Assembly (NCBI GenBank): GCA_021812985.1
Contig: JAKAMG010000001.1
Span: 124,001 to 188,000 of the forward strand
DNA length: 64,000 bases
Direction of reading: 5' to 3'
Source: Bacteroidota bacterium
GTDB taxonomy: Bacteria; Bacteroidota; Ignavibacteria; Kryptoniales; JAKASW01
Position 1 is the stretch's first letter. Each line of letters starts with the position of its first letter. Below the pieces are notes generated by a model. The model was not told the origin of the DNA. It searched no databases and saw nothing but the letters and a program-made list of their open reading frames with translations. Shown here in pieces: positions 54,606 through 63,676 of the stretch. Made by a program: the position numbers and the translations under genes.

Positions 54606-56000
54606 TCAGAGGGCTAGGAGTCTCAGGATTTCCGCTGTCAGTTCCTTTCTCGGAACCTCTTTTTGTATCTCGCGGCTCTTCTTGAGCCATTCCTCGCGCT
54701 GCGCGGCATCTTTGCTCACATTTTCCCCCGCCCTCAGATCCTTGATTGTCACGACGCCTTTTTCAATCTCGTTCGAGCCGACAATCACTGCGAACCTCGC
54801 GTTGACGCGGTCGGCGTATTGAAGCTGTTTCCGGAGTCCCTTTTCCTGACCGAGGTAGAGGTCCGTTCGGACTCCGGCTTGTCTCAGCTCGCTCGCGATC
54901 TTGAGATATTCCCCCGCCTTATCGCGGTCCATAATAGTGACGACAACTTCGGAGAAGGCCGCCTTGTCGTTGCCCTCCCCGAGCGCAGCGAGGAGTCTGT
55001 CCACACCGATCGAGAAGCCAACGGCGGGAAGGCTAGCGTCAGTGAATCTCTGGACAAGGTTGTCGTAACGTCCTCCCCCGGCAACGCTTCCAAACTGCGG
55101 CTTGTCGGTAAGGTTCACCTCAAAAACGGGACCCGTGTAGTAATCAAGGCCGCGCGCGATCGTCGGGTCAAACGATACCACTTCGCTGTCGAGTCCGAGA
55201 ACATCCAGGAATCCGTCGAGCTTCTTCAGGTCTTCGCAGCTCTCTGGTCCGAGAAGTCCGGCCAGCTCACCGAGGACGCGCTTCCGTTCTCCCTTCGGGA
55301 GGGCGAGGTAGTCTTTGATCTTGCCGACATTAATGTCGGTCAATCCGAGCCCCGGTATGAAATCGCCTGACACGTCGCGACGCCCCTTTGTGAGCTCGAG
55401 CTCGACGTTTGGCATTCCTATTTTGTTCAGCTTGTCGAGGACCCTGAAAACGTCCTTTGCGCGTCCCGCAGGTATCCCGCTGTACTCGACGACGGCGTTC
55501 AAGACTTTTCGGCTGTTCACGTTCACAGAGAATTTGCCGACACCAATTTCCTCCAGGGCGCCGACAACCGCTCCAATGACCTCGGCTTCGGCGAGCTGGC
55601 TTGACGTGCCGACCACATCTGCGTCAAACTGAGTGAACTCCCTGAAGCGGCCGGGATCCGGCTTGTCTGCCCGCCACACTGAGCCGACCTGATACCGCTT
55701 GAAAGGTTTGGGCAAGTCATTGTACTGTGCCACGATCCTCGCGAGCGGAACGGTAAGATCGAACCTGAGCGCGACATCCTGTTCCTCGGGACTCTTGAAC
55801 CTAAAAATCTGTTTCGTGTTCTCCTCTCCGTATTCGCCCAGGAGAATCTCAAGGTATTCTAGTCCGGGAGTCTCGACGGGGAGAAACCCATATCTCTCGT
55901 AAACCTTTCTTATCGTCGAAACTATTTCGTTCTTCCTGTAGGCGTATTGAGGAAGTAAGTCGCGGAAGCCTTTAACGTTTTGCGGTTCGATTTTTTCCAT
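54606..56000 (-). CDS. hisS: Histidyl-tRNA synthetase
   Basis: Class II synthetase that charges tRNA-His. At 464 residues it is slightly long. Motif 1 covers GFRDLLPQ to GFLPVETPGLE; motif 2 holds YQVGSVWRAD and GRFREFTQFD. The histidine-specific RGLDYYTG and motif 3 GFSIGVDRL are present. The anticodon-binding domain is at about 365-464. The neighbours (phosphatase, kinase) are unrelated in function. Confidence 0.95.
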   Translation of the reverse strand: MEKIEPQNVKGFRDLLPQYAYRKNEIVSTIRKVYERYGFLPVETPGLEYLEILLGEYGEENTKQIFRFKSPEEQDVALRFDLTVPLARIVAQYNDLPKPFKRYQVGSVWRADKPDPGRFREFTQFDADVVGTSSQLAEAEVIGAVVGALEEIGVGKFSVNVNSRKVLNAVVEYSGIPAGRAKDVFRVLDKLNKIGMPNVELELTKGRRDVSGDFIPGLGLTDINVGKIKDYLALPKGERKRVLGELAGLLGPESCEDLKKLDGFLDVLGLDSEVVSFDPTIARGLDYYTGPVFEVNLTDKPQFGSVAGGGRYDNLVQRFTDASLPAVGFSIGVDRLLAALGEGNDKAAFSEVVVTIMDRDKAGEYLKIASELRQAGVRTDLYLGQEKGLRKQLQYADRVNARFAVIVGSNEIEKGVVTIKDLRAGENVSKDAAQREEWLKKSREIQKEVPRKELTAEILRLLAL

Positions 56001-56308
56001 CTCGGGTAATCAGGTAATGGTTTGAAAGTATCTTCTAAAAGTCCAATCAATTTACGAATAAACAGAGAAAGTTCTGAGCCCGATTGCCTGAGTCGGCGGG
56101 AGAACGACCAAAGCCATGACACTTTGGAAACCTCATACATGCAGGGAGTGGCACACCGGCAGAGTGGGACGGCGAGTTGACTTCTCGGTCAAGAGGCGTT
56201 AAAATTCACCGGCGCGGTAATCGTTTTGTGGGTGGACTTAGAGTCTCCGCAGGTTTTGGGAGGGGATGCCGGAAATCTCAGTTAGAAACCCGCGCCGGAG
56301 GGCTGATA

Positions 56309-58768
56309 TTGCATTCTAGTCGTGTGGTTGCAGCTATACTCGCCGCTGACTGCCTCGTGTACGCATTCTGTTCCCTTGGGCTCTGGCAGATTGCTGAGAA
56401 GGCGGGTCTCCCCTTCTCGATATCCGAAGGGGCCAATAGTTCGTTCGTCGTTGAGGCGATACCGCCTCGGACACCGACTCCCATTCAGCCGGGGAATAGC
56501 ATTCTGAAGGTCGATGGTCAGCGATTGGCGTCTCTGGAGGAGGTGGAGTTCCTCCTCGATGGTAAAAGGGTAGACGATGCGATCCCTCTCCTCGTTGAGA
56601 GTGCCTCGGGTGTAAGGGAGGTTAATGTTAGCCTCGTCCAGGCCTACGGACCGACATATCTTGCAGTTGCCTGGTTCGTGGGGACTCTCTTCTTCGTATC
56701 AGGCGTGGTGGTGATTGTCAGGAAGCGTGACGACATCGCGGCACTCGTGTACCACTTCGGGGCCGTGGGTGTCGCCGTGATAATCATGTGTACCTGGGGA
56801 AGATATACAATTGGGCAGGAGGGCACAGGGCAGGCAGTCCGGGCCGTATTTTCGACAGCTTACGCGTTCGTCCCTACGCTCTTTCTTCATTTCAGCCTCG
56901 TGTTTCCGACCAGGCGGAGATCACCTTTCACGGAATCCCGCTACCTCCTGTACGTGGTTTCGGGCCTGTTGAGTGTGATGATGTCTTTGATGTTCGCGAA
57001 GGCGACGCTTCCTTATTCAGAGGCCTGGTTTCATTCCTTCATGGCTGTCTTCAACGTGACCCGGTGGTATTATGCGGCGTGTGTTGTGCTTTCCGTCTCG
57101 ATATTCGCAGGTTCGTACCGGTCGGCACGGGAAGAGATGGAGAGGAGGAAGATAAGATGGATCGTGCTTGGGCTGGCAATAAGCTCGCTGGGATTCGTTG
57201 GTCTCTGGCAGATACCTGAACTTCTGACGTCGCGGGGTCTCGTAAGGGAGGAGGTCGTCGTACTTCTTTCTGGCGTGACACCAATCGCGTTTGCCGTTGC
57301 GATCATCAGGTATCATGTCCTTGACATAGACTACCTGTTCAACCGGGGGACGGTTTATCTCGTAATGCTTGTGCTGGCGCTCTCTGTTTACGCTGCCGTC
57401 GTCGGCGCCGTCGCAGCGGTCGTTGGAGGTCTGACCGTTGCGAGGTCAGCGACCGCGTCCTTCGTGGCAGCCGTTGTTGTCGCTGTTCTTTTCGAACCGA
57501 CGAGGAAAAAAGTCCAGCAGTTCGTCGACAGGAATTTCTTCCGTGTCCGATACGATATGAAGGCCATCGAGGCGCGTTTCGACGAGGATGCAGAGCGCTG
57601 CATCTCCACCGGGGACCTCGCGAGAATTCTCGTGAGAACAATCAAGTCTACGATACCTGTAGAGAAAGTCGGCTACTTCGCTTTCGGAAAGGAACCCGAC
57701 CGGCTTCACCTCGTGGCCCACGAAGGGTTCGATGTGCTCGAGAGCCGATCTGTGCCCTTCGACTTTGCTCGTCTCAAGACCGACCTGTCGAAACCGGTGG
57801 CAGTTGAAGGGAGGGTGGAGCCGGGGGCCATCTATGAGAAGGGGGACGCTGAAGTGTTTTCGAGGTGGGGGGCAGAGATTGTGTTTGCGGCAAGAGTTAA
57901 GGGTGGTGGCGTGGTCAGCCTTGTGGTCATGGGTCAGAAAAGATCGGGTTTGCGTTACAGCATAGAAGATATTGAGCTTCTCGATTACATGACCCGCACA
58001 GCGGGGATTGCCCATGAGAGGATACTCCTCCAGACAAGCCTCGCGTTTCAACGCGAAGAGAACGAGCGGCTGGAGGAAGTCAACAGGATGAAGACGCTTT
58101 TCGTCTCGAGCGTGTCTCACGATCTCAAGACTCCGCTCACGACGATCCGGATGTACGCGGACGCCATACGCGCCGGCAAGCTGTCTGCCTCGCGCACCGC
58201 GACATATCTTACTACAATTGACGGCGAAGTGAGGCGCTTGACAAGACTGATCGACAACATCCTCGACGTCTCCAAGGCGGAGCGCGGCAAACTGGCGTTC
58301 GGTATGGCCCCTGAGCGACTTGACGACGTCGTGCGCGAGGCAGTCCGTACCATGGAGTATGAGGTTGGGAAAGGGATGGGTAAGCTGACCGCGATATACC
58401 GAGCCGGCAGCTCTTTGGTCAACCTGAACCGGGACGCAGTCGTCGAGGCGTTGGGGAATCTCGTCGCCAATTCGGTGGAGTATTCGCGAGGCCGGCCGAA
58501 GGTCCAGGTGAAGACATTCAGACGGGACGGCTGCGTCTGCGTTTCGGTCACGGACAACGGGATCGGGATCAGGAAGGAAGAGATGGACCATCTTCTTGAA
58601 CCTTTCTACAGGGGCGAAAGCGCAAGGAATGTCAGGCCGGGCGGCACGGGACTCGGCCTGTCTGTCGTGAAGTCGATCATGGATGCCCATCTTGGCACAG
58701 TAAATCTAAAAAGTGATGAGGGTCTTGGAACCGAAGTGACATTATGTTTTCCAGCGGGAGATAAGTGA
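56309..58768 (+). CDS. PDZ-multi-TM-GAF sensor histidine kinase
   Basis: An 819-residue protein when started at TTG 56309, which has GGAGGG at 56297-56302 and leaves the first TM intact. A PDZ-like domain (about 43-110) lies between TM1 and a block of about eight more helices (about 110-350), ending in the typical YHVLDIDYLFNRGTVY. A GAF domain (about 400-540) precedes HisKA with His604 (VSHDLKTPLT) and HATPase_c (DNGIGI, GTGLGL). The stop overlaps the regulator start (TGATG). The signal may be a peptide or envelope ligand through the PDZ domain (inference). Confidence 0.85.
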   Translation: MHSSRVVAAILAADCLVYAFCSLGLWQIAEKAGLPFSISEGANSSFVVEAIPPRTPTPIQPGNSILKVDGQRLASLEEVEFLLDGKRVDDAIPLLVESASGVREVNVSLVQAYGPTYLAVAWFVGTLFFVSGVVVIVRKRDDIAALVYHFGAVGVAVIIMCTWGRYTIGQEGTGQAVRAVFSTAYAFVPTLFLHFSLVFPTRRRSPFTESRYLLYVVSGLLSVMMSLMFAKATLPYSEAWFHSFMAVFNVTRWYYAACVVLSVSIFAGSYRSAREEMERRKIRWIVLGLAISSLGFVGLWQIPELLTSRGLVREEVVVLLSGVTPIAFAVAIIRYHVLDIDYLFNRGTVYLVMLVLALSVYAAVVGAVAAVVGGLTVARSATASFVAAVVVAVLFEPTRKKVQQFVDRNFFRVRYDMKAIEARFDEDAERCISTGDLARILVRTIKSTIPVEKVGYFAFGKEPDRLHLVAHEGFDVLESRSVPFDFARLKTDLSKPVAVEGRVEPGAIYEKGDAEVFSRWGAEIVFAARVKGGGVVSLVVMGQKRSGLRYSIEDIELLDYMTRTAGIAHERILLQTSLAFQREENERLEEVNRMKTLFVSSVSHDLKTPLTTIRMYADAIRAGKLSASRTATYLTTIDGEVRRLTRLIDNILDVSKAERGKLAFGMAPERLDDVVREAVRTMEYEVGKGMGKLTAIYRAGSSLVNLNRDAVVEALGNLVANSVEYSRGRPKVQVKTFRRDGCVCVSVTDNGIGIRKEEMDHLLEPFYRGESARNVRPGGTGLGLSVVKSIMDAHLGTVNLKSDEGLGTEVTLCFPAGDK

Positions 58769-59448
58769 TGAAGAAAATACTGGTGGTGGAAGACGATGCG
58801 GCGATACGTGCGGGACTCGCCGAGGCGCTTGAAAGGGAACATTACAAAGTAGAAACCGCAGCCGACGGTCAGCAAGGCTATGACAAGGGAATACAGAAGA
58901 ACGTCGACTTGATCCTCCTTGACCTGATGCTCCCGGTGATGAACGGAGAAGAGGTCTGCCGACGCCTGAGGGAACAGGGGGTGAGGACGCCAATTCTCAT
59001 GCTCACGAGTAAGAAGGACGAAACGAACAGAGTTCTCGGCCTTGAGCTGGGCGCGGACGACTACGTCACGAAGCCGTTCAGCCTTCCAGAACTGCAGGCC
59101 AGGATAAAGGCCATGTTCAGACGCCAGACATGGGGGAACGAGAATGTCGACGAGTTCAGGCTCGGGAACGTGAGGCTCGACTTCAAAAGGCATGAGGCGA
59201 CGAGAAGAGGAAAACAGATCGACCTCTCGGAGAGGGAATTCAAGGTGCTTAAATATCTGGTCGATCACAAGGGCGAAGTAGTGTCGAGAGATATGCTCCT
59301 TGACGAAGTATGGGGATATGAAAACTTTCCAACAACCAGGACGGTCGACAATTATATCCTCTCGATAAGGCACAAGATCGAGGAGAACCCCTCCAAACCG
59401 AGGTACATACTTACCGTTCACACGGCGGGGTATAAACTCAACGCGTGA
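58768..59448 (+). CDS. OmpR/PhoB-family response regulator
   Basis: A 226-residue regulator with receiver Asp52 (LILLDLMLP) and Lys near 101 (VTKPF). A C-terminal winged helix (about 130-225) has LSEREFKVLKYLV, RTVDNYILSIRHKIE and HTAGYKL. ATG 58768 overlaps the kinase stop, with GGGAG at 58756-58760; GTG 58765 is less likely. It pairs with the PDZ kinase. A PhoB-like direct repeat follows 58 bp after its end. Confidence 0.95.
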   Translation: MKKILVVEDDAAIRAGLAEALEREHYKVETAADGQQGYDKGIQKNVDLILLDLMLPVMNGEEVCRRLREQGVRTPILMLTSKKDETNRVLGLELGADDYVTKPFSLPELQARIKAMFRRQTWGNENVDEFRLGNVRLDFKRHEATRRGKQIDLSEREFKVLKYLVDHKGEVVSRDMLLDEVWGYENFPTTRTVDNYILSIRHKIEENPSKPRYILTVHTAGYKLNA

Positions 59449-59506
59449 CATTCCCGGCGATAGATTGTCCGGTACGCAGGTAATGCGCGGGAAGATTTAC
59501 ACCTTT

Positions 59507-59524
59507 GTGACAGTTTCCTGACAA
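59507..59524. promoter_or_regulatory. Pho-box-like direct repeat
   Basis: On the minus strand the site reads TTGTCAG-GAAA-CTGTCAC: two 7-base repeats with 4-base spacing. This is close to the E. coli Pho box CTGTCAT-AWAW-CTGTCAY. It lies between an OmpR/PhoB-type regulator and a barrel remnant plus phosphodiesterase-barrel gene. Regulation by phosphate is inference. Confidence 0.4.
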
Positions 59525-59619
59525 TCTAGTGCCAGTCCGGATTCAAATTCAGTCGGAATGAATGTCTGAGAGAGTTTTCTGGAATCGTCCGGTCTCAAAC
59601 CTGAGAGGAGCCCATCGTC

Positions 59620-60342
59620 ATGCTTGAAGCAAAAATCAGTTTGCCTTTAACTGCTTTAGTTTATGAGGTGATCCTGGATGCCGATGCAAAGATTCCGTCT
59701 GGCCTAGGAATAATGGAGAATCTGAATTTTGCGGCAGCTTCTGTTACAAATATGAATTTATCCATCGCCGTTTCGACCATAAAGCGGTTCGCGGTCGAGG
59801 GAGTCGCTGAGGTGGGAATACCAGATTTGCTTTATGTGCAGGGAGAGCCGAGGCATGTTCAGAAGGGAGCTGAGGTGGCTTCCAGCATCTTTGGCGCCGT
59901 GGTCTCCGAAGTATCGAAGTTCGATTGTTTTGAAATTCCGGTTTCTTTGGGAACGACATTCAGCGCACGCCCGGTCGAGCCGTTTGTCTTCGCCGGACCG
60001 AGCATCGCCTTCGCGCGTTCCGCAGAAGGCGAATTGATGGGGACAGTGAACGATCTCGGGAGCGAAGTTAAATCGCCCGAATATGGCCTGCCATTCGGTT
60101 GCGAAATTGGACGCGATATATTTCCCAAAGATAAGGGAATCGCTGACGTGCGCTACTCCATCGGCCTCTCTAGGTCAACAAGCCAAACCCGTTTGGTGAC
60201 CGAAGGTCCTGGAAGTCAAGGGCCTTCGAACTTTCGCGCGGCCTCCTCTATTTGCCATCAACCATGTAGTCAATGTCCGAGAAACGAATCATTGCCAAAC
60301 GCAAACCAGGAAGATGATCGTGGTCGAAAGTATGGGCGGTAA
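59620..60342 (+). pseudogene. Decaying outer-membrane beta-barrel gene (PF13568-like)
   Basis: Residues about 25-190 still read like an OMP_b-brl_2 barrel: LNFAAASVTNMNLS, EIPVSLGTTFSARPVEPFVFAGPSIAF, and YGLPFGCEIGRD with VRYSIGLS. The N-terminus lacks a signal peptide, and the last 50 residues (Cys, Gln, Asn and Arg-rich) do not continue the barrel. Both ends look damaged by frameshift or replacement. It overlaps the next gene's start by 29 bases. It could still be a short soluble product, but a pseudogene is more likely. Confidence 0.55.
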
Positions 60343-62521
60343 CGTTTCGCGTGGCAACGGCAGAACGCGTTCCCTGCGAGGTCCGATTTTGCTGGTGTTT
60401 CTGTCTGCCTTCCTCGGCCCTGGCTTAGGCCGCACGCTTCTTGCAGGTTCGAGGGACTCGTGTGATGAAAGAGTGCGAGTGGTAACGGTAAATGTTTGGT
60501 CGGGTCTGGATTATCATGGAGCCATTCGCTTTGGAGAGTATGAATCGAGGGAGAGGAGGGAAGCTAGGTTCCGGACTTTGATCCGCGATCTGCGCTCAGT
60601 AGCACCGGATGTCCTCTTTATTCAGGAAGCTAATCCCGCGGATGAGTTCTCTGCGAGGCTTGCCGATTCGCTCGGCCTTGATGAAATTCACCAGGTCTCC
60701 AACGCAGGGGTGAAGGTCGCCGGTTTCGGTCCTCCGCTCAATTTCGAGGAGGGGATTGCCACTCTGGCGCGCAAGGATTTAAGAATTAAAGAGTACTCAG
60801 TTTGGAAGCTCTCAGGCTCATTCGGCCTCTTCGGCGACGACGTCACTCTTAATTTCGACGAGGCTGAGTTCGCGCAGGTAGGCACGGTGACTCTCAGGGA
60901 GGGGCGCGTGTTCCTCGTCAATGTGCATCTGAGCTCGACCCCTCCTCCTGATTCGACCCTCCTGGCCGAACTGACCGCAGCGCGGGACGGGCGGGTTATC
61001 TCTCGCTCCGATTCGAGCATGGCTCAGGCTAAGCTTGAAGCGGGCGCGACGAGGAGGAAGGATGAGGTCGCGAGGCTTCTCGAGTTCATCAGGGGCCTTC
61101 CCCCCGGTGACCCTGTGATTCTGGGAGGGGACTTCAACGCTAAACCTGCTTCAGATGAAATCAAGATGATCGTCAACAGCGGTCTTTTCCCTGACGCCGA
61201 ACGCACTGTTTGTACGGGCTTCACATGGGACCCAGGCAGGAACTCGAACATTGCATATTCGACCCGGTTGGTGGACGCGTCGGGGCACCGATTTGACTTC
61301 GACGACACGCTGTCGGCTTTGTACGATACGAGAGGGAGGACAATTGATTACATATTTTTCAGCAAGCACTTCGACTCGAGCGGCATCTCCAGGGCCCATG
61401 TCATCCACGATTCGGATGACGAAGCGCTGACCTCCTCTGATCACTTTGGCATCATGTCAGACGTCACGGCGAATTGTACCACTGCGGGGGCTCTTGACTT
61501 TGAGGAAGGTGGAAGTGGTCGGCGCAGCATAGAGCCTCTCCCTATTGTCTCCTACGACACGGACATTGGATTCGGCTACGGGGCGAAGCTCTTTCTATTC
61601 GACCTCCTCGGGGCAAAGGAGTCATGCGATCTCGTGCTCTTCAACAGCACAAAGGGGGAAAGGTGGTACAGGGGAGTGCTCTCGTTCCCGGATATCGAGT
61701 GGCGGGAAGGGCGGGTCTATCCTTTCGCGTTCGACCTTTTATTCGACTACGACAAGTGGCTGAAGAACAATTTCTACGGGGTCGGAGATGGTTCGCCGTT
61801 CGCCTCACGGGAACAATACACCCGAATACCGATGGAGTTGAGCGCCTCCTTCAGCAGGGGTTTCCTTCCGGAATTCGTCGGACAAATAAGCTTCAAGTTC
61901 AGGAGAATTGAAAACACAGGTTTCACACCCTACAGTGAGCTCCTGAGGCTACCGCCTGGTCTCAACGCCGGAACAGTTCGCTATTTATCAGCAGGCCTGA
62001 GCGTCCGATATGATACCAGAAACAGCTTCGTGAACCCCTCGAACGGCTCGGTACTTCAATTCGAAACGGAGTATGCTCCTGGCGGCACCATGGGAAACGT
62101 CTCGTTTGTTAGAGCGGCGGGATGGCTGCAGTACTACCGCAGGCTGTTTTATCCGATCACGGTGCTGGCGGTTCGTCTCGGGGTGCAGGAGGTGGAGGGG
62201 GACGATCTCCCGGTCCAGCTCCTCTCTTCCATTGGCGGCAACAATACACTTCGAGGTTTCACGCAGGACAGGTTTCTTGACAAGGTGGCCTCTGTCTTGA
62301 ACACTGAACTCAGGTTCCCGATTTTCTGGAGACTCGGTGCAGTCGTGGGCATTGATGCGGGGAAGGTGTGGCGGGTGCTTTCCGATTTCGATGTCTCGCG
62401 ATGGAGAGTGAACCGTGTTGTGGGCTTGAGACTTTACATGGACAACTTCGTCGTTCGAGCTGATCTCGGGATTGGCACTGAGGGCACAGGTTTTTATTTC
62501 AATTTTGGGCAGTTGTTCTAA
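60314..62521 (+). CDS. Endonuclease/exonuclease/phosphatase domain fused to Omp85-type barrel
   Basis: A 735-residue protein. A signal-like segment at about 22-45 leads to an EEP-fold domain (about 53-388). Its catalytic marks are intact: Asn60 (TVNVWSG), Glu105 (FIQEAN), Asp273 and Asn275 (GGDFNAKP), Asp345 (RTIDYIF), Asp376 and His377 (SSDHFG). From about 405 to the terminal Phe735 it is a bacterial-surface-antigen/Omp85 barrel, with the LRGF motif at 646-649. No POTRA domain is evident. The order resembles patatin-barrel (type Vd) autotransporters, but with a phosphodiesterase or nuclease passenger. Start at ATG 60314 or GTG 60320; AGGAAG lies at 60308. Confidence 0.85.
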   Translation: MIVVESMGGNVSRGNGRTRSLRGPILLVFLSAFLGPGLGRTLLAGSRDSCDERVRVVTVNVWSGLDYHGAIRFGEYESRERREARFRTLIRDLRSVAPDVLFIQEANPADEFSARLADSLGLDEIHQVSNAGVKVAGFGPPLNFEEGIATLARKDLRIKEYSVWKLSGSFGLFGDDVTLNFDEAEFAQVGTVTLREGRVFLVNVHLSSTPPPDSTLLAELTAARDGRVISRSDSSMAQAKLEAGATRRKDEVARLLEFIRGLPPGDPVILGGDFNAKPASDEIKMIVNSGLFPDAERTVCTGFTWDPGRNSNIAYSTRLVDASGHRFDFDDTLSALYDTRGRTIDYIFFSKHFDSSGISRAHVIHDSDDEALTSSDHFGIMSDVTANCTTAGALDFEEGGSGRRSIEPLPIVSYDTDIGFGYGAKLFLFDLLGAKESCDLVLFNSTKGERWYRGVLSFPDIEWREGRVYPFAFDLLFDYDKWLKNNFYGVGDGSPFASREQYTRIPMELSASFSRGFLPEFVGQISFKFRRIENTGFTPYSELLRLPPGLNAGTVRYLSAGLSVRYDTRNSFVNPSNGSVLQFETEYAPGGTMGNVSFVRAAGWLQYYRRLFYPITVLAVRLGVQEVEGDDLPVQLLSSIGGNNTLRGFTQDRFLDKVASVLNTELRFPIFWRLGAVVGIDAGKVWRVLSDFDVSRWRVNRVVGLRLYMDNFVVRADLGIGTEGTGFYFNFGQLF

Positions 62522-62590
62522 TCGGTTTTCTGTTCGAGTACGTTTCATGAAATTTTCGAATGGGCTGTAATTATCTCGGGAGAGGAAGCT

Positions 62591-63676
62591 ATGAAAATTG
62601 CGAAAATCATGTTCATCATTATCCTGCTCGTGTCTCCTTGTTACCCGCAGGAGCTGGGTACGCCTTTGACTATCAGCAGAACCGTGGGCGATACGCTGAT
62701 GCCGGCTGAGCGGGCACGACTATCTCTCTTTCCGGAAGTGAGAGGATTTAAATGGGCGGTCTTCTTTCTCGCGGACGATTCGACCGTCAACGCGAAGGTC
62801 CATTTCGGAAAAAGCGAACAGGAAGCGAGAGACAGCAGCGTGATGGGGTATGGTACGCTCCGCTCCGTGCATCTGCGGCTTGCGAGAGACAGCGCCGCCT
62901 GCAATGATTCAGCAAAGGTACTCCTTGCCGACGGCACGCTACTAATCGCAACGGTTTACGGCGAGACAAGGGACAAACTGTATCTGGAAACTGCGAGGTT
63001 TGGACAAATCGCCATTGCAAAGAACCAGGTTGAAACCATAGGCTGGTATAATGGGACCCCCGCCCAGGGATATTTCAAGCTCGTTACTGACCCGAATGAG
63101 ACGCGGGCGTTTGTCATGCCCACGGCGACGACTCCGCAGGCCGGGAAGGGTTACGTCGCCGACTACGAGTTGATATTCTTCACGGCCGCAATCGGGGTGA
63201 CGGACTGGCTGATGATCAACGGCGGGACGCTGCTCATACCGGTGCGCCCGGAGAATATGATTTTCAACTACGGCGTGAAAGTGCGGGTGTATGAATCCCC
63301 CGAAAGGTTCGGGGTTGCCGCCGGCGTTCAGATGTTGAACAATTTCGGATTTAGCGGCAACGCCGGCATAGCATACACCGTAGCGAGCTATGGAGACAAG
63401 GACTCTCGTGTGAATCTAGCGGTCGGGCGCGCTTTTGAAAGCGGCGGCGGCTCGTCGATGCTTTATGGAATAAGCGGAGACGGGCGCGTAAGCGAGAGCA
63501 TAAAACTTGTGGCAGAACTCTGGATCATGGAACACGCTTCGTGGTCGCCTATAGTCGTCGGCGTGAGGTTCTTCGGGAGCCGCCTGTCCGCGGATTTGGG
63601 TCTCCTCTATCCCCTGGGTGAATCGCTCAACTCGCCCATAGGGATACCGGTTGCAAGTCTGACTTATACCTTTTGA
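62591..63676 (+). CDS. Exported envelope protein of unknown function, barrel-like C-terminus
   Basis: A 361-residue protein with a signal peptide ending near CYPQ (residue 20). The middle (about 100-155) has LLADGTLLIATVYGETRDKLYLETARFGQIAIAKN-type text, resembling LSm-like beta domains found in FCB envelope proteins. The C-terminal half has alternating strands and ends TYTF, as outer-membrane barrels do. GAGAGGAAG precedes the ATG. It lies 69 bp after the phosphodiesterase-barrel gene in the same direction. Confidence 0.7.
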   Translation: MKIAKIMFIIILLVSPCYPQELGTPLTISRTVGDTLMPAERARLSLFPEVRGFKWAVFFLADDSTVNAKVHFGKSEQEARDSSVMGYGTLRSVHLRLARDSAACNDSAKVLLADGTLLIATVYGETRDKLYLETARFGQIAIAKNQVETIGWYNGTPAQGYFKLVTDPNETRAFVMPTATTPQAGKGYVADYELIFFTAAIGVTDWLMINGGTLLIPVRPENMIFNYGVKVRVYESPERFGVAAGVQMLNNFGFSGNAGIAYTVASYGDKDSRVNLAVGRAFESGGGSSMLYGISGDGRVSESIKLVAELWIMEHASWSPIVVGVRFFGSRLSADLGLLYPLGESLNSPIGIPVASLTYTF

